From an uncultured Roseobacter sp. (GTDB taxonomy: Bacteria > Pseudomonadota > Alphaproteobacteria > Rhodobacterales > Rhodobacteraceae), in assembly GCF_947495025.1 (NCBI RefSeq), contig NZ_CANLXG010000008.1, positions 1 to 49,213 of the forward strand: a stretch of 49,213 nucleotides of DNA, written 5' to 3'. Under the pieces are notes generated by a model. That model saw only the letters and a list, made by a program, of their open reading frames with translations, had not been told where the DNA came from and did no database searches. This document shows, one piece after another, positions 16,532 to 24,633 of this stretch; positions within the stretch are counted from its first letter, which is position 1, and each line of letters opens with the position of its first letter. The translations under genes were made by a program, and so were the position numbers.

Positions 16532-16702
16532 ATGAGCCGGGACGACCAGAATAACAGAACGTCAGAGATGATCGACGAAAACCTGCGCAAGATTTTCAGG
16601 CAGGACGCCGACAGCGACCTGCCGGACAGGTTTACCGCCCTGCTGGACAAGCTCAGGGCGCAGGATCTTGGCGGAAACAACAAAGGAGACACACGCAGAT
16701 GA
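16532..16702 (+). CDS. nepR: NepR family anti-sigma factor
   Basis: A 56-residue protein with the conserved NepR core DENLRKIFRQ followed by DLPDRFTALLDKL. NepR binds and holds the EcfG sigma factor until phosphorylated PhyR captures it. The start at 16532 has an excellent ribosome site AGAGGAG (16517-16523). Its stop overlaps the ecfG start (ATGA at 16699-16702), so synthesis of sigma and anti-sigma is translationally coupled. The position between divergent phyR and ecfG is the classical general-stress-response arrangement. Confidence 0.95.
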   Translation: MSRDDQNNRTSEMIDENLRKIFRQDADSDLPDRFTALLDKLRAQDLGGNNKGDTRR

Positions 16703-17250
16703 CAGCCGACCCGAAAGAGGAAATCACCCAGCACCTGAATGCCCTGCGTGCCTTTTCCCTCAGCCTGACACACAACCGTTCACTGGCCGATGACATGGTC
16801 CAGGACACGATCGAAAAGGCGTGGAAAAACATCGACAGTTTCCAGCCCGGTACGAACATGCGTGCCTGGCTTTTTACGATTCTGCGTAACACCTTTTATT
16901 CCAACCGCCGCCGCGCCGTGCGTGAGGTGTCCGATCCGGACGGCTTTATGGTCGACCAGCTTTCGGAAAAACCAGCACATGATGGCCGCCTGCAGATGAA
17001 CGATTTCCGCACCGCGCTGGCACAGCTGCCGGACGAACAGCGTGAAGTGCTCCTGCTTGTTGGCGCCTGCGGATACTCCTACGAAGAGGCCGCAGACATG
17101 TGCGGAACTGCCGTTGGCACCGTGAAAAGCCGCCTCAACCGTGGCCGCGCACGTCTGGCAGACCTGATGGACCTCGACGCCGGTGATCCCACCGAAATGA
17201 CCGACGCGACGACCCTGTCCGTGCTGAGCCAGATGGCCGCCGCCGCGTGA
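16699..17250 (+). CDS. ecfG: ECF sigma factor of the EcfG general stress response family
   Basis: The 183-residue product contains sigma region 2 (AFSLSLTHNRSLADDMVQDTIEKAWK and MRAWLFTILRNTFYSNRRR) and region 4 (LPDEQREVLLLVGACGYSYEEAADMCGTAVGTVKSRLNRGRARL). This matches EcfG, which recognises GGAAC-N16/17-CGTT promoters. It overlaps nepR by ATGA and the downstream kinase by GTGA, so three proteins come from one coupled mRNA. Many genes on this plasmid carry the matching promoter, making it the likely master regulator of the plasmid's stress genes. Whether the host chromosome encodes another EcfG cannot be seen. Confidence 0.95.
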   Translation: MTADPKEEITQHLNALRAFSLSLTHNRSLADDMVQDTIEKAWKNIDSFQPGTNMRAWLFTILRNTFYSNRRRAVREVSDPDGFMVDQLSEKPAHDGRLQMNDFRTALAQLPDEQREVLLLVGACGYSYEEAADMCGTAVGTVKSRLNRGRARLADLMDLDAGDPTEMTDATTLSVLSQMAAAA

Positions 17251-18998
17251 CCGCGGACGGTGCCCGCCGAACGGGCGGGGGGATGGGCCTGGCCAACAGG
17301 GGCATGCTGCTCGTGACGCTTGCCCTGCTGCCGCTGGGTTTGGTCGCGCTGTGGCAGACAGACCGCATTTTTCAGGACAACCGCGCCAGCGCCGAAGTGG
17401 CGCTTCTGGCCGTGACTGAAAAGGCCGCTGCCCGCGAAAGGCTGATCATCGAACGCACCATCGGTGCCGCTATGGCGATGGGCAACACCGCCAGCGCCCT
17501 GCTGTCCGAGCCTGAACGCTGCGCGGCTGTTCTGGGCAATTTCCGGGCCAGCAGCCAGTTTTATGCTTTTGCCGGCTTTATTGCGCGGGACGGTCAGACC
17601 ACATGTATCGCTGCCGGATCGCAGGGGTCACAGGCCACGACCCTGGCGGCCGATGAAACGCTCAGAGAACTGGCAGACCAGCAGGCCCCCGGCCTCTACA
17701 CCGTGCCCGCAGCGGATGCCGGGGATCCGTCGCTGCTGGTGATTGCCGCACCGGTCTTCAGCGACGAGGTTTACAGAGGCCATATGACCCTGCACATCGC
17801 ACGCGATAAAATGCAGTCCACCTCTGACGACCTGACCGGCGAACGCCCGCTGGGGCTGGTCACCTTCAGCAGCACCGGGGAAATCCTGACCTCCGAGCGT
17901 CAGCTCGCGAACGCCCGGAAACTGCTTCCTGCTGACATGAACCTTGCCGATCTCGCAAACGAAGATCCCTATACGTTCGAGGCCGTCTCAGAACGCGGTA
18001 TCAGCCGCACCTACGCGCTGTTGCCCATGGTGCCCGACGCTGCCTATGCGCTTGGCACCTGGGACAATGACACCGGCCTGCTGCAGGCGGAAACCTCCTA
18101 CTGGCGCACCATCGCCCTGGCAGGTCTGACATGGCTGGCCAGCCTGCTCGTGGTGTTTCTCATCATGCAGGTACTGGTGCTCAACGGCATGGAATCGCTG
18201 CGCATCCAGTTCCGGCGGTTCCGCGCAACACGCGACCTGCCAACCGGCCCGATCCGCGGACGCGGCGAGCTGTACGATCTGGAAGATGATTTCCGCGAAC
18301 TGGCCGGAACCATCCTGCAGGACGAGGCCCGGCTGGAGGACGCAGTGCGCGAAAAGAACGTGCTGCTCAAAGAAGTCCACCACCGCGTCAAGAACAACCT
18401 TCAGCTCATCAATTCGATCATCAACATGATCCTGCGCGCCCGTCACAGCGATGCCACCAAAACCGTCGTGCGCCGCCTGCAGGACCGCGTCATGGCGATG
18501 GCATCCGTGCACCAGTCGATCTATCAGGCACAGTCGATGGAACGCATCGACGCCGCAGAGATTGTACGGGAGATTGTCAGCCAGGCCGTGAACATCGGCC
18601 TGCCGCGCGGCTCCGCTGTGTCGGTGAATACCGACCTGACGCCCGTGGTGCTGCACCCCGACCAGGCCATGCCGCTGTCGCTGCTGGTGTCAGAGGCGGT
18701 GACAAATGCGCTGAAATACGTGGGCGGCGACGCCCCGGAAATCCGTGTCAGCCTATCGGGAAACACCGAAACTGACGCGGGCCGTACCGCGACCCTTTCG
18801 GTTGTGAACACCGTGGGGCCGGAAACCGACGACGGCGAAGGCACCGGCCTCGGAGCGCATCTCGTCAGGGCCTTCTCGTATCAGCTCGAGGGAGATCTCG
18901 TCGTGACGCAGCAAGACGGGCTGAACACGGTCAGCATCACTTTCAACATCGCAGAGTATGATCCAACGCTGGAAAAGTCGGTCACCATCGCGGCCTGA
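17247..18998 (+). CDS. Sensor histidine kinase (HisKA_2/HWE type), PhyK-like
   Basis: The 583-residue protein begins at GTG overlapping the ecfG stop. It has an N-terminal membrane helix (about 16-36), a periplasmic sensor region of about 250 residues, a second helix (about 290-312), then the HisKA_2 box LLKEVHHRVKNNLQLINSII (phospho-His about H379) and a HATPase domain (SEAVTNALKY, then GEGTGLGAHLV). Kinases of this class beside phyR-nepR-ecfG phosphorylate PhyR. The sensed signal is unknown; the periplasmic part has no domain I recognise. Translational coupling to ecfG ensures that sensor and sigma are made together. Confidence 0.92.
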   Translation: MTADGARRTGGGMGLANRGMLLVTLALLPLGLVALWQTDRIFQDNRASAEVALLAVTEKAAARERLIIERTIGAAMAMGNTASALLSEPERCAAVLGNFRASSQFYAFAGFIARDGQTTCIAAGSQGSQATTLAADETLRELADQQAPGLYTVPAADAGDPSLLVIAAPVFSDEVYRGHMTLHIARDKMQSTSDDLTGERPLGLVTFSSTGEILTSERQLANARKLLPADMNLADLANEDPYTFEAVSERGISRTYALLPMVPDAAYALGTWDNDTGLLQAETSYWRTIALAGLTWLASLLVVFLIMQVLVLNGMESLRIQFRRFRATRDLPTGPIRGRGELYDLEDDFRELAGTILQDEARLEDAVREKNVLLKEVHHRVKNNLQLINSIINMILRARHSDATKTVVRRLQDRVMAMASVHQSIYQAQSMERIDAAEIVREIVSQAVNIGLPRGSAVSVNTDLTPVVLHPDQAMPLSLLVSEAVTNALKYVGGDAPEIRVSLSGNTETDAGRTATLSVVNTVGPETDDGEGTGLGAHLVRAFSYQLEGDLVVTQQDGLNTVSITFNIAEYDPTLEKSVTIAA

Positions 18999-19041
18999 TC
19001 TGCACCGTGGATCACTGCGGGCCCGAAAGTGCACAGCGCCC

Positions 19042-19066
19042 GGAACAATCCCCGCTGCGACGCGTT
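19042..19066 (+). promoter_or_regulatory. EcfG promoter for the entericidin-like gene
   Basis: GGAAC (19042-19046), 16 bases, CGTT (19063-19066): exact consensus, 33 bp upstream of the ATG at 19099. Confidence 0.85.
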
Positions 19067-19098
19067 ATCCTGATGTAACACAATGAAAGGAAGACAAT

Positions 19099-19215
19099 AT
19101 GTTCAGGATTCTTGCAGTAGTCCTCGCGCTGACAACACTGGCCGCCTGCGAAACGACCAAAGGTGTTGGCAAAGACGTACAGAATGCCGGCGAAGCGCTC
19201 GACGAAGCGATCTGA
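19099..19215 (+). CDS. Entericidin A/B family small lipoprotein
   Basis: A 38-residue product with a lipoprotein signal ending in the lipobox LAAC, then ETTKGVGKDVQNAGEALDEAI, the typical entericidin tail. Entericidin-like peptides are tiny outer-envelope lipoproteins induced by stress; in alphaproteobacteria they are frequent EcfG targets. AAAGGAAG precedes the ATG, an exact EcfG promoter lies at 19042-19066 and a strong terminator follows at 19232, so this is a complete one-gene unit. Whether it acts as a toxin, as proposed for enterobacterial EcnB, is unknown. Confidence 0.9.
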   Translation: MFRILAVVLALTTLAACETTKGVGKDVQNAGEALDEAI

Positions 19216-19231
19216 ACGCTGCCACAGTCAA

Positions 19232-19263
19232 AAAAAGAGCGGTCCTCAGCGGCCGCTCTTTTT
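19232..19263. terminator. Bidirectional intrinsic terminator
   Basis: AAAAAGAGCGG (19232-19242) pairs perfectly with CCGCTCTTTTT (19253-19263), giving an 11-bp stem with flanking A and T runs. It can end both the entericidin transcript and the convergent transcript from 19669. Confidence 0.85.
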
Positions 19264-19321
19264 GTGTCCGGATCACGGTTCCCGCGTCTGCCCCGGTGTG
19301 ACCGGCACACCGCCACCCGCG

Positions 19322-19669
19322 CTACTGCGACAGTTCTGCAAGTGCTGTGTCACCATCACCCAGCACGCCGGCATGATCCTCAAGCACCTCGGCTCTGTCC
19401 AGATCGGGCCGCCAGTCTTTGCCATGGGCCAGCGTACAGCTCAGCCCGTCCTCGCGATATGATATGAGCGTCCATGTTCCGCCATAGCCCGCCGCCCAGA
19501 TCCGGCCACCGGAACTGTGCCTGGCCATGAACCTTTCACCATGCCATTCAGTCAGCGCGGCTTCCATTTCGGCTGTTGGCATACAGACCGGCGGCTCTGC
19601 GGCGGCAGGCAGTGCCGCACCGGTTGTCAGGGCAAGAACAAGAGCGGTTTTTCTGGCTGTGTGTCTCAT
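19322..19669 (-). CDS. Small secreted protein of unknown function
   Basis: The 115-residue product has a Sec signal peptide (TALVLALTTGAALPAAA, cleavage before EPP) and a mature part of about 90 residues with two cysteines (CMPTAEM and LSCTL) that could form a disulfide, and a repeated-strand pattern with GRIWAAGYGGTWTLISYREDG. I do not recognise the family. The gene stands alone between a bidirectional terminator and an exact EcfG promoter (19703-19678). The promoter -10 ends only 8 bp before the ATG, so the mRNA may be leaderless. Confidence 0.75.
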   Translation of the reverse strand: MRHTARKTALVLALTTGAALPAAAEPPVCMPTAEMEAALTEWHGERFMARHSSGGRIWAAGYGGTWTLISYREDGLSCTLAHGKDWRPDLDRAEVLEDHAGVLGDGDTALAELSQ

Positions 19670-19677
19670 ACCCGAAA

Positions 19678-19703
19678 AACGCCTTCAACGGCGGTATGGT
19701 TCC
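19678..19703 (-). promoter_or_regulatory. EcfG promoter for the 19322-19669 gene
   Basis: On the minus strand GGAAC (19703-19699), 17 bases, CGTT (19681-19678): exact consensus. The -10 lies immediately before the ATG at 19669. Confidence 0.8.
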
Positions 19704-19746
19704 CGTAAATATCTGATTTTAAATAATGATCCGCAGAGCCGGACAT

Positions 19747-19779
19747 GCAAAAAGGGCACCCTGTTTCCAGCGGCGCCCT
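19747..19779 (-). terminator. Intrinsic terminator of the DUF883-like operon
   Basis: Read on the minus strand, AGGGCGCC (19779-19772) pairs with GGTGCCCT (19760-19753) with one G-U pair and is followed by TTTTTGC. It lies 19 bp after the stop of the 19798-20127 gene. Confidence 0.75.
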
Positions 19780-19797
19780 CTCCGGGATCGTTACAGA

Positions 19798-20127
19798 TCA
19801 GCTGCGGCTGCGCGACAGCGCCATGCCCAGAACAACGCCGACGGCCAGCGCACCGGCCACGGCCACCAGGGGCTGTTTCTCGACGCCCTCACGCGCCATA
19901 CGGCCCGCCTCGTTCAGCCCGGCGCGCAGTTCCTCCACGCCTTCACCGGCGCGGGCGATGGCACGGTCCGCCGTCTCCGAGGCGGTTTCCCGCAACTCTG
20001 TCGCCTGCCCGGCAACACGCTCGCGGGCCTCTTCGGTGGTGCGCTTGATCCTGTCTCGCGCAGTCTCCCTGTCGGGCAGGCTGGCGTTCGTCAGTGTTTC
20101 GGGGCTGGCGGAATGAATGGTTGTCAT
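19798..20127 (-). CDS. DUF883/ElaB-like membrane-anchored helical protein
   Basis: A 109-residue protein with a long amphipathic helix rich in Arg, Glu and Ala (about 15-80) and a C-terminal membrane helix (VAVAGALAVGVVLGMAL) ending in Ser-Arg repeats. This layout resembles DUF883/ElaB/YqjD-type tail-anchored proteins, which in enterobacteria are stress-induced inner membrane proteins that bind ribosomes. It is the last gene of a four-gene minus-strand operon (21860 to 19798), 47 bp after the DUF3618 gene, with AGGAG before the start and a terminator after the stop. Function here is unproven. Confidence 0.75.
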   Translation of the reverse strand: MTTIHSASPETLTNASLPDRETARDRIKRTTEEARERVAGQATELRETASETADRAIARAGEGVEELRAGLNEAGRMAREGVEKQPLVAVAGALAVGVVLGMALSRSRS

Positions 20128-20174
20128 ATCGGTCTCCTGTGTCTCAGGGTGAATGGGGTGGCAGGCGGCAGGCG

Positions 20175-20939
20175 TCAGCCAGCGCCACGAAGTCTTTCCT
20201 GACCGGCACGCAGGCCATCGCGCAGCGCGGCCTCGCCGGTTGCGGTGGCCTGTGCCAGCTCATCGCGCAGCACCAGTTCGGCCTCCTGCAGCAGCGCATC
20301 GCGTCTGGCGCCCAGCAGGTCGTCCTCTATCCGGGTCCGCGGCAGCAAAGCGGCCACCACAGCGCCGAGACCCAGGGCAAGCGCACCTGTGGAGAGCGGC
20401 TGACGGTGGTGGAACGAGCGGGCCCTGCGTGCGGCAATTCCGGCCTTGCGGTCCAGCTTTTCCTGCGCCTCGATCGCCGCCTTGCGCGCCCTGATGACCC
20501 GCTCACGGGCCGGTGCGGGCAGATTGGCCAGACCATCGTTCAGCGCTGCACGCAGGCGGGGCGCCACCGGCTCAGATGACTGCTCTGCATCAGCAGCCGC
20601 CACACGGGCGTCAAACTCACCGCTCAGCGGGTCATCGCCGGACTGGCCCTGCGCCACAGCCGTACTGCGGGTGTCATAGGGCGGCTCAGGCACGCGCTTT
20701 TTCGGCCCGGCCAGCAGCGCGGCAACGCCGATGCCCACCAGCGCGGCACCCGCCGGGTTGGCGCGCACCATATCGATCGCCGCATGGCTGACCGCGCCAC
20801 CGCGCATCTGCATTTCGCGCGCAACGGTGCCGGATACCTGCCCGGGGGACAGCGCCTGCGCCAGCTGGCTCAGCGACCGCTCCAGAAGGCTCCGGTCAGT
20901 TTCGATGTCCCGTTCGATGTCTCGGATACTGTCAGACAT
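20175..20939 (-). CDS. DUF3618 domain-containing membrane protein
   Basis: The 254-residue product starts with the DUF3618 signature region (SIRDIERDIETDRSLLERSLSQLAQALSPG). Two hydrophobic segments (NPAGAALVGIGVAALLAG and STGALALGLGAVVAALLP) are separated and followed by charged helical stretches. DUF3618 proteins are common in alphaproteobacterial envelope-stress loci, with no defined activity. It overlaps the upstream holin-like gene by 8 bp and has AAGGAG inside that gene's end, showing tight coupling. Confidence 0.85.
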   Translation of the reverse strand: MSDSIRDIERDIETDRSLLERSLSQLAQALSPGQVSGTVAREMQMRGGAVSHAAIDMVRANPAGAALVGIGVAALLAGPKKRVPEPPYDTRSTAVAQGQSGDDPLSGEFDARVAAADAEQSSEPVAPRLRAALNDGLANLPAPARERVIRARKAAIEAQEKLDRKAGIAARRARSFHHRQPLSTGALALGLGAVVAALLPRTRIEDDLLGARRDALLQEAELVLRDELAQATATGEAALRDGLRAGQERLRGAG

Positions 20940-21351
20940 TGGCTGTCTCCTTCAGTGTTTCGATGTCCCGGCGGATGTTCTTCACAGACCGCTCGGGCGT
21001 CAGTTGGGTGGAGGTCAGACGGTGGCGCCCGACCACAAAGAACAGGGCAGCAAGCGCCAGTGCCGCGGCGCCAACGATCAGCGAAGACGCCCAGAGCGGC
21101 AGACCCAGCGCAGCAATGCCTGTCACCGCCGCAGCGGTCAGCACATCCAGCGCCGACATCACCAGAAAGCCCGCGAAAATCATCATCGCAATCCCGGCAG
21201 CGGCACGCGATGCCTTGCTGGCCATTTCGCGCTTCATCAGGGCAAACTCGTTCTGCACCAGCCGCAGCGCCTGCTGCAGCGCCGCCTGGATCAGGCCCGG
21301 GGCGTCTGCCGGATCGGGTGTCGCGCCAGAGGATACATGCTCGTCCCTCAT
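20932..21351 (-). CDS. Phage holin family (superfamily III-like) membrane protein
   Basis: The 139-residue protein has an N-terminal helical part (LIQAALQQALRLVQNEFALMKREM) and two membrane helices (AGIAMMIFAGFLVMSALDVLTAAAV and ASSLIVGAAALALAALFFVVG), then a charged tail. It fits the PF07332-type putative actinobacterial holin-X family, which despite the name is found in many non-phage stress operons. No phage genes are nearby, so a lysis role is unlikely. It overlaps the previous gene by ATGA (21348-21351) and the next by 8 bp. Confidence 0.82.
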   Translation of the reverse strand: MRDEHVSSGATPDPADAPGLIQAALQQALRLVQNEFALMKREMASKASRAAAGIAMMIFAGFLVMSALDVLTAAAVTGIAALGLPLWASSLIVGAAALALAALFFVVGRHRLTSTQLTPERSVKNIRRDIETLKETANV

Positions 21352-21860
21352 GCCGCGCCCCTTTCGCCGGTATAGCTGGTATCGGATTCCTCATAGGCCG
21401 GAGAGCCCGCAGGCATGGTGCTCACGTGGCCCGTCCAGGGGTCACCGGCCGTCCTCGCCTGTGGCGCCGGACCTTGCCGGTCACTGGCTTTGAGGAAACG
21501 CACTGCGGCAAATCCCAGCAGCGCGGTGCCGCCAAGAAAGAGCAGCGGATTTTCCCGCGCAAACCGGGTCACTTCGCCCGCGGCACTGTTCAGGTCGGTA
21601 TCGCGCAGAGCGCCGGCAACCTGTTGCAGGCCTGCAGCCATCTGATCGGCGGCCTGAGCCTGCAGAGTGCCCGGCTCGAATTCACTGCGCGCAGCAGCCG
21701 CCGCATCAGCGGCATTTCCGACGGTATCGCCGGCACGCGCTGCAACACGACCGGCGGCTTCGCTGGCCTGTTCACGCGCTGTTTCGCTGACAGCTTCTGC
21801 CGCGTCATCAATGCGTGCGCGCAGGTCGGATCCGGCAGTTTTTTCTGAAGAGTCTTTCAT
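21348..21860 (-). CDS. Alanine-rich membrane protein, first gene of the stress operon
   Basis: I start this 170-residue protein at 21860 because GGAG precedes it at the right distance; a Met at 21872 is possible. Residues 10-75 are Ala/Arg/Asp-rich and helical (ARIDDAAEAVSETAREQASEAAGR), then a single membrane helix (NPLLFLGGTALLGFAAVRFL) precedes a disordered tail. It resembles DUF883-like or nutrient-deprivation proteins but I do not recognise a named family. It heads the operon 21860-19798 behind an exact EcfG promoter (21916-21892), so it should be made under general stress. Confidence 0.75.
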   Translation of the reverse strand: MKDSSEKTAGSDLRARIDDAAEAVSETAREQASEAAGRVAARAGDTVGNAADAAAAARSEFEPGTLQAQAADQMAAGLQQVAGALRDTDLNSAAGEVTRFARENPLLFLGGTALLGFAAVRFLKASDRQGPAPQARTAGDPWTGHVSTMPAGSPAYEESDTSYTGERGAA

Positions 21861-21891
21861 AGCGTTCTCCATGTTCTGGCTTCACAGGGAC

Positions 21892-21916
21892 AACGCGGGG
21901 AAACAGATCTTGTTCC
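21892..21916 (-). promoter_or_regulatory. EcfG promoter for the holin/DUF3618 operon
   Basis: On the minus strand GGAAC (21916-21912), 16 bases, CGTT (21895-21892): exact consensus, 31 bp before the ATG at 21860. Confidence 0.85.
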
Positions 21917-21927
21917 CTTTTTTATTC

Positions 21928-23472
21928 TCAGACCATTTCCTTTGGCACACCGGGCAGCGGTCTGCCCATTTCGCGTGCAGGTGCAATTTCATAAGGAAGA
22001 ACAAAGCCCTGGCGGGACCGCGGTGCGGTCGCAGCATTGGTCACCGCAAGCTGCCGCCAGCGCCCGGCCGTCCCGGGCACGGCATCCGTCATCGTTGCAT
22101 CCGCCCCCTCCGGCAACCAGGCACCCATGGTCCGCGCGCGCAGATGGCGCACCTGTGCGGGATCCGAAATCTCGATCCCGATTTCCGTGTCCCAGCGCAT
22201 GCTGCGACCGTTCAGATTGGCGGATGTCACCAGCCCGGCACGGTCATCAAATACAGACACTTTGGAATGCACAAAGATAACCGGCGCCCCGTGCAGCAGC
22301 TGGCGCCCCTCTTCGTTCTGCGCCTCTCTGATCTGTGCCGGAGCACCCACAAACAGCCGGTCACCATACGCCTGCGTCAGCTGGTCCAGCGCCCTGGCCT
22401 GCAGAAACTCGCCATACTGAAGATCAAGGCTGTCCTCGCCGTCAAAGGCCACCTCCATAGGGGCGGCCGGCAACATCACAACCAGCTCCAGGTCAGGGGC
22501 TTTGCGCGCCCGCGCTGCAAGCGCATCCGCGATCATCGGGTCGCGCAGAAACTGGCTCTCAAGATAAATCAGCTGCCTGGCCTCACCGATCTGTGTCAGG
22601 TGTCGGTCAAGAATGCCGGTGTCACACACATGCGGCGACAGATGCGCCGCCTCTCGCCGTCGCCGCGACGACAGCGTCCGGAGCAGTCCCGGAGGCGGCG
22701 TCACAGGTACCTGGCCTGCGCATTCCGCCATGAACCGGTCCAGGTGGTCGCGGGCAGCCCGCGCGCGCACCGGGTCGGTGGTCATCACCTGCACATCATG
22801 CCACGTCTGGTCAGAAGGCCCGTGGTGACCGGTGGTATCGATCCGGCGATGATCCAGATCCAGCCCGCCGATATACAGCACCCGGTCGTCGACCACCGCA
22901 ACCTTCTGATGGTGCGTGACGGGCATCATCGGCACCAGCATGTCCCGCCGGGGTCTCAGCCTGCCGCCTGCCCGCGTTACAAACCGCCGGAACAGCGGCA
23001 TACAGCGCCAGGCCTCGCGCCGGGCCGCATCCGGCAGCGCATTCAGCCGGTCACAGGTCCCGGCAATCTGCCGCTGGACCTTGGGCCACAGCATCAGCCG
23101 CGGCCCCCATCCGACCCGCGCCGGATGGTCGGCCACCCTGGCGCGCAGCAGATCGCCCCGCGACGACAGCTCGGCGATGCCGGCAAACACGCTCAGCGCT
23201 TTCCAGCTGCTCTGGTGCATCTCTGCACGCACCACAGGGTCAAAATCGCTCAGGCTGAAGGTTATACGCACACCCTGATCCAGCTTGTGCACCAGCAGAT
23301 CGATCCATGTGGCGCCGATGGCCCGCGCCCTTTCCGAGCGCAGCGGCGTGCGCGGATCAAAAACACGGAAGCCCGCGTCAATGCGGGTCTTCGCATCCAG
23401 AACCGCCTCTTCCAGCGCGCCATAAGCCTCGTCAGCGGTGATCAGAACGCGCAGTTCATTCAGCGGGTCCAT
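21928..23472 (-). CDS. Phospholipase D family protein
   Basis: The 514-residue protein has two HKD catalytic motifs: THHQKVAVVDDRVLYIGG (H188, K190, D195) and VHSKVSVFDDRAGLVTSANLN near residue 400, as needed for a phospholipase D or cardiolipin synthase-type active site. There is no obvious signal peptide or N-terminal membrane segment, unlike most bacterial cardiolipin synthases. GGAGG precedes the start. It overlaps the upstream AI-2E transporter family gene by 17 bp and is therefore co-transcribed with it. A role in membrane lipid remodelling under stress is plausible from the neighbourhood. Confidence 0.9.
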   Translation of the reverse strand: MDPLNELRVLITADEAYGALEEAVLDAKTRIDAGFRVFDPRTPLRSERARAIGATWIDLLVHKLDQGVRITFSLSDFDPVVRAEMHQSSWKALSVFAGIAELSSRGDLLRARVADHPARVGWGPRLMLWPKVQRQIAGTCDRLNALPDAARREAWRCMPLFRRFVTRAGGRLRPRRDMLVPMMPVTHHQKVAVVDDRVLYIGGLDLDHRRIDTTGHHGPSDQTWHDVQVMTTDPVRARAARDHLDRFMAECAGQVPVTPPPGLLRTLSSRRRREAAHLSPHVCDTGILDRHLTQIGEARQLIYLESQFLRDPMIADALAARARKAPDLELVVMLPAAPMEVAFDGEDSLDLQYGEFLQARALDQLTQAYGDRLFVGAPAQIREAQNEEGRQLLHGAPVIFVHSKVSVFDDRAGLVTSANLNGRSMRWDTEIGIEISDPAQVRHLRARTMGAWLPEGADATMTDAVPGTAGRWRQLAVTNAATAPRSRQGFVLPYEIAPAREMGRPLPGVPKEMV

Positions 23473-24568
23473 GTATTGCCTCCGGTTCGCATCGTTCCCC
23501 CCCGGTGCGGTGCACTGGAGCCGTCATCTCTGTCCGGCCTGTGTCCAGCGCCTTGCTGATCTGGCGCAGCCAGACAAGGATCGGAATCGCAATCAGCCCG
23601 CCCAGCGGACCCCAGACCCATACCCAGAATACCAGCGACAGAAAGATCAGCAGCGGGTTCACCTTCATATGGCGGCCCACCAGGCTGGGCGTCACGAACT
23701 GCCCCTCTGTCATATTCATCATCATATAGAGCACCGGCGGCGCAAAACTCATGGGGCCGTCAAAAACAATGATCCCGCCGGCCGTCAGCACCAGTGCAAA
23801 GGCAATCGGCCCCAGATACAGGACATAATTCACCAGAAAGGCCGCCACCCCCCAGTACACCGGGTTGGGCATACCGATCGCAGACAGCATCAGCGCCACA
23901 AGACAGCCGAATCCGGCATTGATCGCCGTGATGCTCAGGAAATACCGCGACACCTCCCGCTCGGCCCGGTAGAGCGCTGCGCCCGACAGCGCCGCAGAGC
24001 TGCGCTCGATGAATGCATAGAGCTCGGTGCGGGTCAGCAGGAAAAAATAAAGAACGCCCACAAAAATCATGATCTGCGCGGCCACAGAGGGCACATAGGC
24101 CAGTATATCGTGCATCCCGGGTACCTGCACACCACCGCCGGCGCTGATCTCTCCGGTATTGTCGGGGTCCAGTGTCTGCGCCACTTCTTCCTGAACGTCA
24201 CCAACACTCTGCATGGTGCTCTTCAGGCCGCTGAAAGCATCCTGGACCTCATTCCACAGGATCGGCACCCGCAGGATGAATTCGGCAACGACCGGATACA
24301 GCAGGAAAACCCCCAGCACGATCGCGGACAGCACAATTACCAGAACCGCCATGGCCCCGGCAACGGGCGGCGCACCGGCGCGGTTGAATGCATCCGCCAT
24401 CGGCGCAAAAACGATGCCCAGCGTCACCGCCAGAATGAGCGGCAGCAGAACAGCAGTACCCGTCTTGAGCAGCCACACAGAGGCGACAGCGGCCAGAATA
24501 AACAGCGCCGCACGCAGGCCGGGCGTCAGGGTCACGGAGTTCTGTGCAGCTTGGTCAGTCACGGGCAT
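23456..24568 (-). CDS. AI-2E family transporter (PerM/YdiK-like)
   Basis: A 370-residue polytopic membrane protein. Eight or so hydrophobic segments are seen, starting AALFILAAVASVWLLKTGTAVLLPLILAVTLGIVFAPM and ending PLLIFLSLVFWVWVWGPLGGLIAIPILVWL, with the family motif LVNYVLYLGP. Members export or exchange small molecules; AI-2 transport is known only for some. I use the Met at 24568, which has GAGG immediately before it, rather than the Met at 24589. The phospholipase D gene overlaps its 3' end. A terminator hairpin separates it from the PLDc_N gene upstream. Confidence 0.88.
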   Translation of the reverse strand: MPVTDQAAQNSVTLTPGLRAALFILAAVASVWLLKTGTAVLLPLILAVTLGIVFAPMADAFNRAGAPPVAGAMAVLVIVLSAIVLGVFLLYPVVAEFILRVPILWNEVQDAFSGLKSTMQSVGDVQEEVAQTLDPDNTGEISAGGGVQVPGMHDILAYVPSVAAQIMIFVGVLYFFLLTRTELYAFIERSSAALSGAALYRAEREVSRYFLSITAINAGFGCLVALMLSAIGMPNPVYWGVAAFLVNYVLYLGPIAFALVLTAGGIIVFDGPMSFAPPVLYMMMNMTEGQFVTPSLVGRHMKVNPLLIFLSLVFWVWVWGPLGGLIAIPILVWLRQISKALDTGRTEMTAPVHRTGGERCEPEAIHGPAE

Positions 24569-24576
24569 CCTCGCGG

Positions 24577-24606
24577 AAAAAAAGAGCACCAGCGCTGATT
24601 GCGCTG
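24577..24606 (-). terminator. Intrinsic terminator after the PLDc_N gene
   Basis: On the minus strand CAGCGC and GCGCTG (24606-24601 and 24595-24590) form a short stem with a five-base loop, followed shortly by seven or more T residues (to 24577). It lies 28 bp after the stop at 24634 and just before the AI-2E family start. Confidence 0.6.
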
Positions 24607-24633
24607 ATGCCGGTATCTCTCAGGTCACTGTGT

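Noticed and set aside
20932..21351. Prophage remnant suggested by the holin-like gene
   Set aside because: No capsid, portal, terminase, integrase or endolysin genes are nearby; the gene sits in an EcfG-controlled envelope-stress operon.
21667..23559. 630-codon plus-strand frame
   Set aside because: Antisense to the phospholipase D gene, His/Arg/Pro-rich, with no recognisable domain.
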